A stretch of 64,000 nucleotides of DNA from an uncultured Tenacibaculum sp. (lineage in GTDB: Bacteria; Bacteroidota; Bacteroidia; Flavobacteriales; Flavobacteriaceae): contig NZ_CANNBW010000025.1 in NCBI RefSeq assembly GCF_947502995.1, positions 1 to 64,000 on the forward strand. Direction: 5' to 3'. This document shows positions 45,837 to 53,732 of this stretch, piece by piece. The position numbers and the translations under genes are program-made. The notes beneath the pieces are model-generated. The model saw nothing but the letters and a program-made list of their open reading frames with translations, was not told the DNA's origin and ran no database searches. Each line of letters begins with the position of its first letter. Positions within the stretch are counted from its first letter, which is position 1.

Positions 45837-46844
45837 TTGGAAATTCAACAAAATATATCACTAAAAAGTTATAACACGTTTGGCATTGATGTTAATGCCA
45901 AACGTTTTATTTCTATTCGTTCTGTTCATGAACTTCAACAACTTGTATTGAAAGAAAAATCTATTTTTTTAATTTCTGGAGGTAGTAATATGTTATTGAC
46001 TAAAGATATTGAAGATTTAGTAGTTCATATTAATACTGAAGGAATTTGTATTGATAGAGAAGATGAAAACTCAGTTTATCTTACAGTAAATGCTGGGGAA
46101 AACTGGCACGATTTTGTTTTATGGTGCATTGATCAAAACTATGGTGGAATTGAAAATTTATCTTTAATTCCAGGTAACGTAGGTACATGTCCTATTCAAA
46201 ACATAGGTGCATATGGTGTTGAAGTAAAAGATGTAATTACAAAAGTAGAAGCTGTTTCGATTGAAACAGGAAAACTAGTTCAATTTTCGAATGCAGACTG
46301 TAAATTTGGTTATCGTAATTCTATTTTTAAAAATGAAGTTAAAGGAAAGTATATTATTACTTCTGTAAGTTTTAAACTTACAAAAAAAGATCATGTACTT
46401 AATACTTCTTACGGTGCTATTGAAACTGAACTTGCTTCTAAAAACATTACGAATCCAACGATTAAAAATATTTCTGATGCTGTTATAGCAATTAGACAAT
46501 CGAAACTCCCAGACCCTAAAGAAATTGGAAATAGCGGTAGTTTTTTTAAGAATCCAGTAATTTCTAAAAGTCTTTTTGAAAATTTAAAAGATAAGTTTCC
46601 AAATATTCCTAGTTATCCAATATCTGAAACTGAAATTAAAGTTCCTGCTGGTTGGCTAATTGAACAAAGTGGATTTAAAGGAAAACGTTTTGGTGATTAT
46701 GGTGTTCATGAAAAGCAAGCCTTAGTTTTAGTGAACTATGGAGATGCTTCTGGTGAAGACATTTACAAACTTGCTCAAAAAATACAAACTACAATCAAAG
46801 AAAATTTTAACATTGACCTTGAAATAGAGGTAAATATCATCTAA
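45837..46844 (+). CDS. murB: UDP-N-acetylenolpyruvoylglucosamine reductase
   Basis: The 335-residue flavoenzyme makes UDP-MurNAc in peptidoglycan synthesis. It shows 'SLKSYNTFGIDVNAKRF', the FAD-binding 'ISGGSNMLLT', 'LSLIPGNVGTCPIQNIGAYG', 'FGYRNSIFK' and 'GNSGSFFKNPV' with the catalytic Ser. The start is TTG at 45837, 6 bp after the aminotransferase stop; no ATG precedes the conserved N-terminus. Confidence 0.97.
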   Translation: MEIQQNISLKSYNTFGIDVNAKRFISIRSVHELQQLVLKEKSIFLISGGSNMLLTKDIEDLVVHINTEGICIDREDENSVYLTVNAGENWHDFVLWCIDQNYGGIENLSLIPGNVGTCPIQNIGAYGVEVKDVITKVEAVSIETGKLVQFSNADCKFGYRNSIFKNEVKGKYIITSVSFKLTKKDHVLNTSYGAIETELASKNITNPTIKNISDAVIAIRQSKLPDPKEIGNSGSFFKNPVISKSLFENLKDKFPNIPSYPISETEIKVPAGWLIEQSGFKGKRFGDYGVHEKQALVLVNYGDASGEDIYKLAQKIQTTIKENFNIDLEIEVNII

Positions 46845-46864
46845 TAAATAAACATTTAATTACT

Positions 46865-47917
46865 ATGAAAAAAATCTTAATTTTATTTACAATTTGCATT
46901 ATTACTGCATGTACAAAAGAAGTTGAAATCTCAAACGAAACTCAACCTATCGAGTTTAAAACAATCCTAGAATTTGAAGATTTTGAACAACTTCAACAAA
47001 AAGCTAAATCTATAAACGAACTACAAAATGATTTAGAAAAAGAACTTTTCAGTAATGATTTTAATGAACAAGACTTATCTACTAATAATAAAGCAAAAAA
47101 CCTAAGTGTAGAAGCTTTATTAGAAAACATAAATTACAACTACAAACAAAAATTATCTATTACTCAAAAGGTTAGAAATGAACTAAATTTTAAGAGCTTA
47201 AAAAGTATTACTGAAGAAATTAATTATTTAAGTATTTCTAATCCTGAAAAAGCTGAAATTTTAATAGCTGAACATAAAGATTTTATCACAAAAAATGAAT
47301 ATGGCTACTACCCTAAGGTAAATCAAAGTATAGCATCTGTTGCTAATGCTAATGGTGAAGTTATAATAGCTGGAGAAAAAGTGAATCTTATAGAAAACAC
47401 AAACGTTTTAAGTAGAAATCTTTTCTCTGACAATTATATTTCATTTAAGAAGTACGAAAAAGAATATCCAATGAATAGTGATGTAAGCTTTATTATTTCT
47501 TATTCTGCTGGAGTAGCTGAAAATAGTGTATTTGAAGAAGCAGCTTCTGGTATTGATTTTTTATATACTGAAGCTTCTTTGGTATTAAAATACAAAGGCA
47601 AGAAACATGATATTAAAATAGCATCTATACCACATAAAGATTCTCGTTTTGAAATTATTGGAGGTACAGGATCTGTATGTCATGGAACCATAGGTGTTAC
47701 TGCTCCACATAGCGTACCATTTAAAAATGGTAATGATAATTCTAGTAATGTTAGGTATAAACTTGAAATACGTAGTGAATGCTCTCCTTTTTATAAAAGT
47801 TTATTAGGTATTAAAAGCAACTCAAAATTAATTGTAGGAGGTGATATGTACTTTTTTGACACAAAAAAACGTGAATTTGTTTTCTTTAGAAACACACCTT
47901 TAACTACAGTAAATTAA
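46865..47917 (+). CDS. Lipoprotein of unknown function
   Basis: The 350-residue protein has a lipoprotein signal ('ILILFTICIITAC', Cys 16) and a helical, charged first half with heptad patterns ('FEDFEQLQQKAKSINELQND'), followed by a more beta-like second half. I do not recognise a family. It lies 20 bp after murB on the same strand and ends at a strong terminator, so it may be the last gene of the aminotransferase-murB unit. Confidence 0.8.
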   Translation: MKKILILFTICIITACTKEVEISNETQPIEFKTILEFEDFEQLQQKAKSINELQNDLEKELFSNDFNEQDLSTNNKAKNLSVEALLENINYNYKQKLSITQKVRNELNFKSLKSITEEINYLSISNPEKAEILIAEHKDFITKNEYGYYPKVNQSIASVANANGEVIIAGEKVNLIENTNVLSRNLFSDNYISFKKYEKEYPMNSDVSFIISYSAGVAENSVFEEAASGIDFLYTEASLVLKYKGKKHDIKIASIPHKDSRFEIIGGTGSVCHGTIGVTAPHSVPFKNGNDNSSNVRYKLEIRSECSPFYKSLLGIKSNSKLIVGGDMYFFDTKKREFVFFRNTPLTTVN

Positions 47918-47923
47918 AAACAT

Positions 47924-47960
47924 AATAATAGCTCAAATTATATTTGAGCTATTATTTTTT
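47924..47960 (+). terminator. Terminator after the lipoprotein gene
   Basis: A perfect 15-bp hairpin (47924-47938 with 47942-47956, core AGCTCAAAT/ATTTGAGCT) is followed by TTTT. It starts 6 bp after the stop codon. Confidence 0.88.
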
Positions 47961-48043
47961 ATTCTTAGCTATTATCTCTTTTGAAGAACCTATTCTTATC
48001 TGATTCCAATTTATAGTTTTACTTTCTAGATGTTCTTTAATTT

Positions 48044-48661
48044 TTATCTTTCTTTTTTAATCATTTTTCCGTGAGAATCGATTTCTATTTCAAAGGTTTT
48101 TAATGTAGTGTTTTTAAAGTCTTCATCATCATCATCATTTGAAACCAAAGTCTGACGAATTTCTTGTTGTTTCACTATAATTTTACTCTTTTGAATTGTA
48201 ACATTAAGTTCACTGACAAAATATTCATTGCTTCCCATATTACTATTCTTACAAAAACAACCTATTAACTCCTCTCCTATTATTTCTCCTTCATAATTCA
48301 TAGTTACTACATATATACCTTTATTATCTATTCCAAAAGCTCCAGGTGAATAATAATGTGTGTAAATTAAACTTAAATATTTCTGATTGAAATACGCAAA
48401 ACCGTAGTAATAACTTTCTGCTCCTATATATCCTATTTCATCAACGATTTCGACATTCAAAAAACGTTGTAATAATTTAGAATCTATTTCCTCTTCAATC
48501 TTAGGCTGTGAAAAATTAAATGGAGATTTAATCCTCTTAAAACTTTCAATAAATTTTTTAAGGGAATCATTTTGAATTTGATACAGATCACTTTGAGATG
48601 ACAACTCAAAATTAAAAAACACACATGCTATGCAAATTAGAAGTACTTTCATGCTTTTCAA
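48044..48661 (-). CDS. Exported protein of unknown function
   Basis: The 205-residue protein starts with a signal peptide ('LLICIACVFFNFELSSQ'). The rest is soluble, with a 'CFCKNSNMGSNEYFVSELN' stretch and a run of five acidic residues near 'SNDDDDEDF'. I do not recognise a family. It overlaps the gene before it by 4 nt and so is translationally coupled to it. It could belong to a contact-toxin immunity or stress lipoprotein group, but nothing in the sequence shows this. Confidence 0.7.
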   Translation of the reverse strand: MKSMKVLLICIACVFFNFELSSQSDLYQIQNDSLKKFIESFKRIKSPFNFSQPKIEEEIDSKLLQRFLNVEIVDEIGYIGAESYYYGFAYFNQKYLSLIYTHYYSPGAFGIDNKGIYVVTMNYEGEIIGEELIGCFCKNSNMGSNEYFVSELNVTIQKSKIIVKQQEIRQTLVSNDDDDEDFKNTTLKTFEIEIDSHGKMIKKER

Positions 48662-49200
48662 TAATTCTTAGTCTTAACAATTTCTCCACAACAATTATAT
48701 TTCTTCCAAACTCCTATTTTCTTTCCTCTGCTTTTTGCTCCTTCCCAAACTAAACAAGGTTGATTGTCTTTAGAAACCTCATACTGTTTTTCATAAGTTT
48801 CAAAAATTAAATATTTAGATGATCCTAACGCTTTTCTTATATCATCTGATTTTGTATCAATTTTTGTAGTTATTAACTCTTTTGATAAATTTCCATCTAA
48901 TGTCATAGCACGGTAATACAATGCAGTTCCGTAATTATCATATTTTATTTCCCAAAACAAATCACCGTTTTTAAGCCATGAAGCACTGTAACCTACATTA
49001 AATTTATAAATTTTACTTTTTCCTTTTATTTTATAAGTATAAAGCGTCTCTATAAATTTACGATTCCCATTTTTATATTTCTTTTCGATCTTAATTGAAT
49101 CTTGAAATATAAAATTCTCCATTAATTTTAAATACCTATCGGTATGTTGAGAAAAGCTACTTATCGAAATAAAAAGTAGTATTAGTAAAGTCTTTTTCAT
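48658..49200 (-). CDS. Exported protein of unknown function
   Basis: From ATG at 49200 the protein has 180 residues and starts MKKTLLILLFISISSFSQ, a clean signal peptide. A frame extension to TTG at 49221 overlaps the promoter element and is rejected. The body has 'YKNGNRKFIETLYTYKIKGK' and 'GAKSRGKKIGVWKKYNCCGE', which recall the MORN-like YwqK repeats seen in a nearby gene. Function is unknown. Confidence 0.72.
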   Translation of the reverse strand: MKKTLLILLFISISSFSQHTDRYLKLMENFIFQDSIKIEKKYKNGNRKFIETLYTYKIKGKSKIYKFNVGYSASWLKNGDLFWEIKYDNYGTALYYRAMTLDGNLSKELITTKIDTKSDDIRKALGSSKYLIFETYEKQYEVSKDNQPCLVWEGAKSRGKKIGVWKKYNCCGEIVKTKNY

Positions 49201-49220
49201 AAAACACGCATTAAACTCCA

Positions 49221-49228
49221 CAAATTTA
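49221..49228 (-). promoter_or_regulatory. -7 promoter element of the 48658-49200 gene
   Basis: The minus strand reads TAAATTTG (perfect TAnnTTTG), 20 bp before the ATG at 49200. It supports the shorter start of that gene and places it and 48044-48661 in their own operon, separate from the SCO1 unit. Confidence 0.6.
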
Positions 49229-49273
49229 ACTATTAACTAATAATTTAGAGTTTTAAAATTGTGTTTAAGAAAT

Positions 49274-49933
49274 TTATTTTTCTTTTTTCAATAAGTTTAT
49301 ATGTCGTATTAGTCGTTGAATTTCTAGTTCGATTGTTCCATTATAAACACCTCGTATTCTTCCTTTTTTATCGACAAGGACAAAATTTTCGGTATGTATA
49401 AAAGCGTCTTTATCTTGAGTTTTTACAAAGTCTTCATCCGCAAAATAAGATGTTCGTGCTAAATCGTAAATCAGATCTTTATCTCCTGTTACTAAATTCC
49501 ACTTTTTAGAATTTATCCCATTTTCTAAAGCATATTGTTTTAAGACAGGAACAGAATCTTTAACAGGCATTACTGTGTGTGATAATAATTGGATTTCATC
49601 ATCTTCTTTATATTCGTCTTGAAGTATACTCATATTCTTCTCTAAAATTGGACAAATACCTGGGCAACTTACAAAGAAAAAATCTGCCACATAGATTTTA
49701 CCTTTATAGTTTTCGTTTGTGATCGTTTTTCCTTCTTGATTTATCAAACTAAAGTCAGCAATTTTATGAATACTTTTATACTCTCTTGAGCTTTCTGCAA
49801 TCCATTCAGGAGTAAAAATAGCTGAATTAAAAAAAGGTAAAGTAATAGACCTATCTACTTTAATTTCTTTCTTACAACTCACACAAAGTAGTGCGATACA
49901 AACAAATAAAATTATATTATTTATAGCTTTCAT
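49274..49933 (-). CDS. SCO1/SenC family copper-binding lipoprotein
   Basis: The 219-residue protein has a lipoprotein signal ('FVCIALLCVSC') and a thioredoxin-like SCO domain with the copper ligands 'CPGIC' near residue 95 and the distal His in 'AFIHTENFVLVDKKG'. SCO proteins help build the copper site of cytochrome oxidase or act as periplasmic thiol-copper proteins. The gene overlaps the YwqK-like gene by 17 nt and ends the sulfatase operon. Confidence 0.92.
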   Translation of the reverse strand: MKAINNIILFVCIALLCVSCKKEIKVDRSITLPFFNSAIFTPEWIAESSREYKSIHKIADFSLINQEGKTITNENYKGKIYVADFFFVSCPGICPILEKNMSILQDEYKEDDEIQLLSHTVMPVKDSVPVLKQYALENGINSKKWNLVTGDKDLIYDLARTSYFADEDFVKTQDKDAFIHTENFVLVDKKGRIRGVYNGTIELEIQRLIRHINLLKKEK

Positions 49934-50480
49934 TAATCGTATTTACTGTATAACATTTTTTGAGGCCAATTAAACCGAAACGATCTCCGTTTTTAGTTAT
50001 AAAATTGGCTCTGATCTTTCCGTCATCTCTCCATAATTGTTGTTTTCCTTCTTCTTTGCCTTCAACAAAATGAAAAGCCTTCATCTGTTGTCCGTTTTTA
50101 TACCACTCACTCACTTTTCCATCATAAGCACCCTTTGCATTAAAGTGGTATTCAAATCTTTTATTTCCATTACGCCACCAACCTCTATGAACACCACTTT
50201 TTTTTCCTTGAGTATAAAATCGCTCTTCTATTTTTAAAGTATCATTTAAATACTTTAATTCTTGTCCTTCTTTCTTACCTTTCAAGTAATTAGAAATCGT
50301 TTTTAACCTATTTAAAGTATCATATTTAGTTAACTCTCCTGAATATAAATTTTGTTTCAAAAAAAGTTCTCCATTTACTAATTTAAAATCAGTTGTATTG
50401 AAAATCTTGTTTTGATATTTAATTTCATCTTTTTTACAAGATAAAAACGTGACAAAAATCATTAAGAAAAGTCTCCTCAT
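49917..50480 (-). CDS. YwqK/MORN-repeat lipoprotein
   Basis: The 187-residue protein has a short lipoprotein signal ('MIFVTFLSC') and at least four MORN-like repeats: 'KKEGQELKYLNDT', 'KSGVHRGWWRNGNKRFEYHF', 'YDGKVSEWYKNGQQMKAFHF' and 'KEEGKQQLWRDDGKIRANF'. Family members are often named YwqK antitoxin-like, but there is no toxin next to it. It joins directly to the YHYH gene and overlaps the SCO1 gene, so it acts with them at the cell envelope; its role is unknown. Confidence 0.85.
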   Translation of the reverse strand: MRRLFLMIFVTFLSCKKDEIKYQNKIFNTTDFKLVNGELFLKQNLYSGELTKYDTLNRLKTISNYLKGKKEGQELKYLNDTLKIEERFYTQGKKSGVHRGWWRNGNKRFEYHFNAKGAYDGKVSEWYKNGQQMKAFHFVEGKEEGKQQLWRDDGKIRANFITKNGDRFGLIGLKKCYTVNTINESYK

Positions 50481-51248
50481 TTATTGAGATATATTTCCTG
50501 GAGTACCGAAATATCCATTTCCGTTAATATAAGGAGCTTCAGTAGTAACATGATAATGATAAATCCCGTTAGGAAAATCAGTTGTTACACCAACATGTCC
50601 ATGAAATTCATCTAAATCAGAATTTGTAACTGGACTACCATTTTCTTCTGGTCCGTATACAGGAAATCCATCAGCTAACAATCCTAAAAATCCTGATTTC
50701 CCGAAAGTATCTGTTAAAAATGTTGGTTCTATATGATAATGATAATTTCCTCTAGCATCAGGGTGCCCTAAATATTGATCAAAAGAGTTTATTTCACTAG
50801 TTAAAGGTTGATTATTTGGTCCGGCATATTGATTATAAAAGACAATTCCATTTACAGATACACCTATGGGACCTAGCGGTGTTGCAGCATTACTTGAAGC
50901 TTCTTGTGGTTTTAAAGGAATTGTGAAAACTATATTTTGACTTTCAATTAAATTAGGATTTTTTCTCCAATTAGGATTATCTCCATTATAAGCTTCATAC
51001 ATTGGATTTGTTTGTTCCCAATAAGGACTTCCATGATTTGGTAAATCATCGGTAGTAATTTCAACAACATCTCCGTTTATTGCATAAGAAACACCTGGTA
51101 CGTTATCAAATTTAGACAACACACTTGTTATATCATAAGATTCAGTTGGTGTTGTTGGAGTTTCATTGGTATTTTCATCATTATCAGAAGAACACGCCAT
51201 AAATAAAATTAGAAGACTACCTATTAAAGTTTTATATATATTTCTCAT
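50481..51248 (-). CDS. YHYH-domain lipoprotein
   Basis: The 255-residue protein has a lipoprotein signal ('LLILFMACSSDND') and a YHYH domain with the two signature blocks 'GNYHYHIEPTFL' and 'GIYHYHVTTEAPY', plus 'LADGFPVYGPEE'. The His-rich motifs suggest metal binding, perhaps copper given the SCO1 gene in the same operon. The sulfatase stop is 2 bp upstream. Confidence 0.9.
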   Translation of the reverse strand: MRNIYKTLIGSLLILFMACSSDNDENTNETPTTPTESYDITSVLSKFDNVPGVSYAINGDVVEITTDDLPNHGSPYWEQTNPMYEAYNGDNPNWRKNPNLIESQNIVFTIPLKPQEASSNAATPLGPIGVSVNGIVFYNQYAGPNNQPLTSEINSFDQYLGHPDARGNYHYHIEPTFLTDTFGKSGFLGLLADGFPVYGPEENGSPVTNSDLDEFHGHVGVTTDFPNGIYHYHVTTEAPYINGNGYFGTPGNISQ

Positions 51249-51250
51249 AA

Positions 51251-52567
51251 TTAATTCTTTATAATATTTATTCTATTTTTTAATTCAGTTAAAACAGTTT
51301 GTTCAGTTACACTTAGTGATGGATTATCTAACAAATTATTGGTTTCAAAAAAATCATTAAAAACATTGTAAAAAGCTTCTGTTCCATTTGAAAAAAGGAT
51401 GTATTTGTAATTTTCGTTTCTTACTGTGATATCTTCTGTACCAGAATCTCTGCCAATTTCTGTATACGCATAATCTCTTAACATAACATTCGAACTATTA
51501 GATGCTATACTCCAAAAACTACGACTATCGTTAATTGTACTTACATTTACCCCAGCTATATTGGCTATCGTTGCAAATAAATCGGTTGTATTTACTAAAG
51601 CAGATTCAGCTTCACTAAATCTATTAACATCTTTACCATATATAATCATAGGTACATTTACTCCTCCTTGATAAACTGTACCTTTAACACGTCTATTTCT
51701 ATACTCTTGAGCTACTTGATTTGGGGTTCCATTATCTCCCATAAATATGACAACTGTATTATTTCTTTCTTCTTCTGACATGGAATTCAATAAACGACCT
51801 ATTTCAGAATCCATAGCTTCTATCATTGCCATATAATATGGTTGTGGATTAGCATCTATACTCGCTTCATCTGTTGGTAAATTTCCTTGAGAATGTAATT
51901 CGGTTGGTGGTAAATGAAAAGGTGTATGAGGTGCATTATAAGCTAACCATAAAAACCACGGAGTGTCTTGATCTTTAACCCAATCTATAGCTAAATCTGT
52001 GAATTTAGTTGTTGTATATTCTGTTGAATTATTTTGAACTCCATTTTCGGTTAAAGTCCAATTCCAATAAGAAGTAACTGCTCCATTTAACAAACCAGCA
52101 TAATAATCTATACCTAATTCGTTTGGATGATTAGCGTCTCTTGATAAATGCCATTTACCTATAACTGCATTTTGATAACCAGCACCATTATCTTTTAAAT
52201 ATTTTTGAATTGAAGTTTCAGAAGTAGACAATTCATCATCTACTTGCATTACCCCAGTTCTAAAACCGTATTTACCAGTTAAAATACTTGATCTAGTTGG
52301 TGTACAAGTTGGATAAGACCATAAATTTTCAAATCGAACTCCATTATTAATCATACTTTGAAGATTTGGCATATTGGGTTTGATACCTCCGACAGAATAA
52401 CCTGGCGTTGCATCCAATCCCATATCATCGGCTATGATTAATAAAATATTAGGTTTTGTAGTTACTGGATTAGAATCAATTGGCGATTCTGTATCTACAT
52501 TATCTTTACTACAAGAAGTAATCAGTACTAATAGTACTAATAGTATTGGGGATAAAATCAATCTCAT
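51251..52567 (-). CDS. Sulfatase lipoprotein (type I, formylglycine)
   Basis: The 438-residue protein has a lipoprotein signal ('LLVLLVLITSCSKD') and a type I sulfatase domain. The formylglycine motif is 'CTPTRSSILTG' with Cys88, metal ligands are in 'LLIIADDMGLD' and 'VIFMGDNGTP', and 'GKWHL' lies near residue 135. It should remove sulfate esters from polysaccharide or small molecules after activation of Cys88. It is the first gene of a four-gene operon with YHYH, YwqK and SCO1 genes. Confidence 0.93.
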   Translation of the reverse strand: MRLILSPILLVLLVLITSCSKDNVDTESPIDSNPVTTKPNILLIIADDMGLDATPGYSVGGIKPNMPNLQSMINNGVRFENLWSYPTCTPTRSSILTGKYGFRTGVMQVDDELSTSETSIQKYLKDNGAGYQNAVIGKWHLSRDANHPNELGIDYYAGLLNGAVTSYWNWTLTENGVQNNSTEYTTTKFTDLAIDWVKDQDTPWFLWLAYNAPHTPFHLPPTELHSQGNLPTDEASIDANPQPYYMAMIEAMDSEIGRLLNSMSEEERNNTVVIFMGDNGTPNQVAQEYRNRRVKGTVYQGGVNVPMIIYGKDVNRFSEAESALVNTTDLFATIANIAGVNVSTINDSRSFWSIASNSSNVMLRDYAYTEIGRDSGTEDITVRNENYKYILFSNGTEAFYNVFNDFFETNNLLDNPSLSVTEQTVLTELKNRINIIKN

Positions 52568-52631
52568 GTATCGTACTTTTATTTTTAGACCGTGAAGAAT
52601 TAAAAAGGTTTAAAAATTCGCTAAATAGTTT

Positions 52632-52678
52632 ACAAAAAAAATCTAATACAACTGAATTTAAACATGTTATATTAGATT
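52632..52678 (-). terminator. Terminator of a small minus-strand gene
   Basis: AATCTAATA (52640-52648) and TATTAGATT (52670-52678) pair perfectly; on the minus strand the hairpin is followed by about eight T (52632-52639). It lies 40 bp after the stop of the 42-residue frame at 52718-52846 and upstream of the sulfatase operon. Confidence 0.6.
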
Positions 52679-52717
52679 AAAAATTGATTTATATGTTAGA
52701 TTTTCTAGAAAAAGAGA

Positions 52718-52846
52718 TTAATTTCTAAATCTAGTTTTATGGGAATTACTCTTTACTTTAATATAGTTAGGTTTTAAATCTTTATTGTATCCTTCTGTTA
52801 TAAAACCTATCAAACTATTTAAACTCTTCACTAAAAATTCTTTCAT
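52718..52846 (-). CDS. Small open frame of 42 residues
   Basis: The frame from ATG at 52846 encodes a basic peptide starting MKEFLVKSLNSLIGFITEG and ending 'KTRFRN'. No family is recognised. Support comes from the terminator placed right behind it; no TAnnTTTG element was found in front. It could also be part of an untranslated transcript. Confidence 0.35.
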   Translation of the reverse strand: MKEFLVKSLNSLIGFITEGYNKDLKPNYIKVKSNSHKTRFRN

Positions 52847-52934
52847 GACTGAGGGATTTAATTTTTTAACTTACACTATGTATGACACTTTCTTTTTCAA
52901 AAAGTCACTAACTATTTTAAAAATTAGTTTACGT

Positions 52935-52942
52935 ATCTTTGT
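52935..52942 (+). promoter_or_regulatory. -7 promoter element of the small membrane protein / sigma factor unit
   Basis: TATCTTTG is a perfect TAnnTTTG match, 17 bp before the ATG at 52960. It would drive the Cys-rich membrane protein gene and, 11 bp further on, the sigma factor and NRAMP genes. Confidence 0.6.
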
Positions 52943-52959
52943 AGCACAAAAATATTTTT

Positions 52960-53163
52960 ATGAAATTAATTTTTTTAACAATAGGATTATTAGCTTTAGC
53001 ATTCGGTGGAATTGCTATTAAGATTTGGGCAAAAAAAGATGGTGAATTTGCTGGAACATGTGCAAGTCAAAATCCAATGTTGAATAAATCTGGTGAAGCT
53101 TGTGGCTTTTGTGGTAAAACACCAGATCAATTTGATACTTGTAATGAACCTCAACATCAATAA
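52960..53163 (+). CDS. Small Cys-rich membrane protein (NqrM/DUF539-like)
   Basis: The 67-residue protein has one N-terminal membrane helix ('LIFLTIGLLALAFGGIAIKI') and a Cys-rich tail with 'FAGTCASQNPMLNKSGEACG' followed by 'FCGKTPDQFDTC'. The pattern is like the DUF539/NqrM group, in which Cys residues after one helix serve Na+-NQR maturation by iron handling. The match is by eye, so a role in metal or iron-sulfur handling is only suggested. It is followed at once by the ECF sigma gene. Confidence 0.75.
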   Translation: MKLIFLTIGLLALAFGGIAIKIWAKKDGEFAGTCASQNPMLNKSGEACGFCGKTPDQFDTCNEPQHQ

Positions 53164-53174
53164 AAAATAATCTC

Positions 53175-53732
53175 ATAAAAAAGGAAATCCTTACACATAT
53201 AGAACAAGCAAAAAAAGGCAATCAGGTTGCTTTTAATCACCTTTTGGATTTCTATTGGGGTAGTGTTTATGGTTATCAGTTAAAGAATACTGGTAATGAA
53301 AATGATGCTGAAGACATTACCATTCAAACTTTCGCGAAAGCTTTTAATAAAATTCAACTTTACAATGAAGAGTATGAATTTAATACTTGGTTAATAGCTA
53401 TTTCTAAAAACTTATACCAAGATCTTCTTAGAAAACGAAAATCTTCAATTCAATTTAAAGTTTCTGCAGAAGAGGATAAAATCTATGATATTGTAGATGA
53501 TACACCTTCTCCTGAAGATAAAATTATTAAAGAGCAAAACTTAGCCAAACTTCTAAAAGATATAAAAAAGCTAAAACCAAAGTACCAAGAAGTAATCAAC
53601 TTACGCTTTTTCCAAGAACTTTCTTACAAAGAAATTTCTACTCAAATTGATGAACCTATTAATAACGTTAAAGTAAAGCTCTTGAGAGCTAAAAAATTAC
53701 TAGCAGAAATCATCAAAAAAAGTGATGTATGA
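53175..53732 (+). CDS. ECF-type RNA polymerase sigma factor
   Basis: The protein has region 2 ('NDAEDITIQTFAKAFNKIQL', 'EFNTWLIAISKNLYQDLLRK') and region 4 ('KPKYQEVINLRFFQELSYKE'), typical of ECF sigma factors. The homologous N-terminus ('KKEILTHIEQAKKGNQVAFN') is clearly encoded from about 53178 but has no ATG, GTG or TTG. Either ATA at 53175 starts the protein (185 residues), or TTG at 53244 gives a shortened 162-residue form that loses the first helix. No anti-sigma gene is adjacent. It overlaps the NRAMP gene by 4 nt. Confidence 0.85.
   Translation: MKKEILTHIEQAKKGNQVAFNHLLDFYWGSVYGYQLKNTGNENDAEDITIQTFAKAFNKIQLYNEEYEFNTWLIAISKNLYQDLLRKRKSSIQFKVSAEEDKIYDIVDDTPSPEDKIIKEQNLAKLLKDIKKLKPKYQEVINLRFFQELSYKEISTQIDEPINNVKVKLLRAKKLLAEIIKKSDV

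Noticed and set aside
52785..53021. 78-residue plus-strand frame
   Set aside because: It overlaps the start of the NqrM-like gene and its promoter in another frame and lies opposite the small frame that has a terminator; composition is not protein-like.
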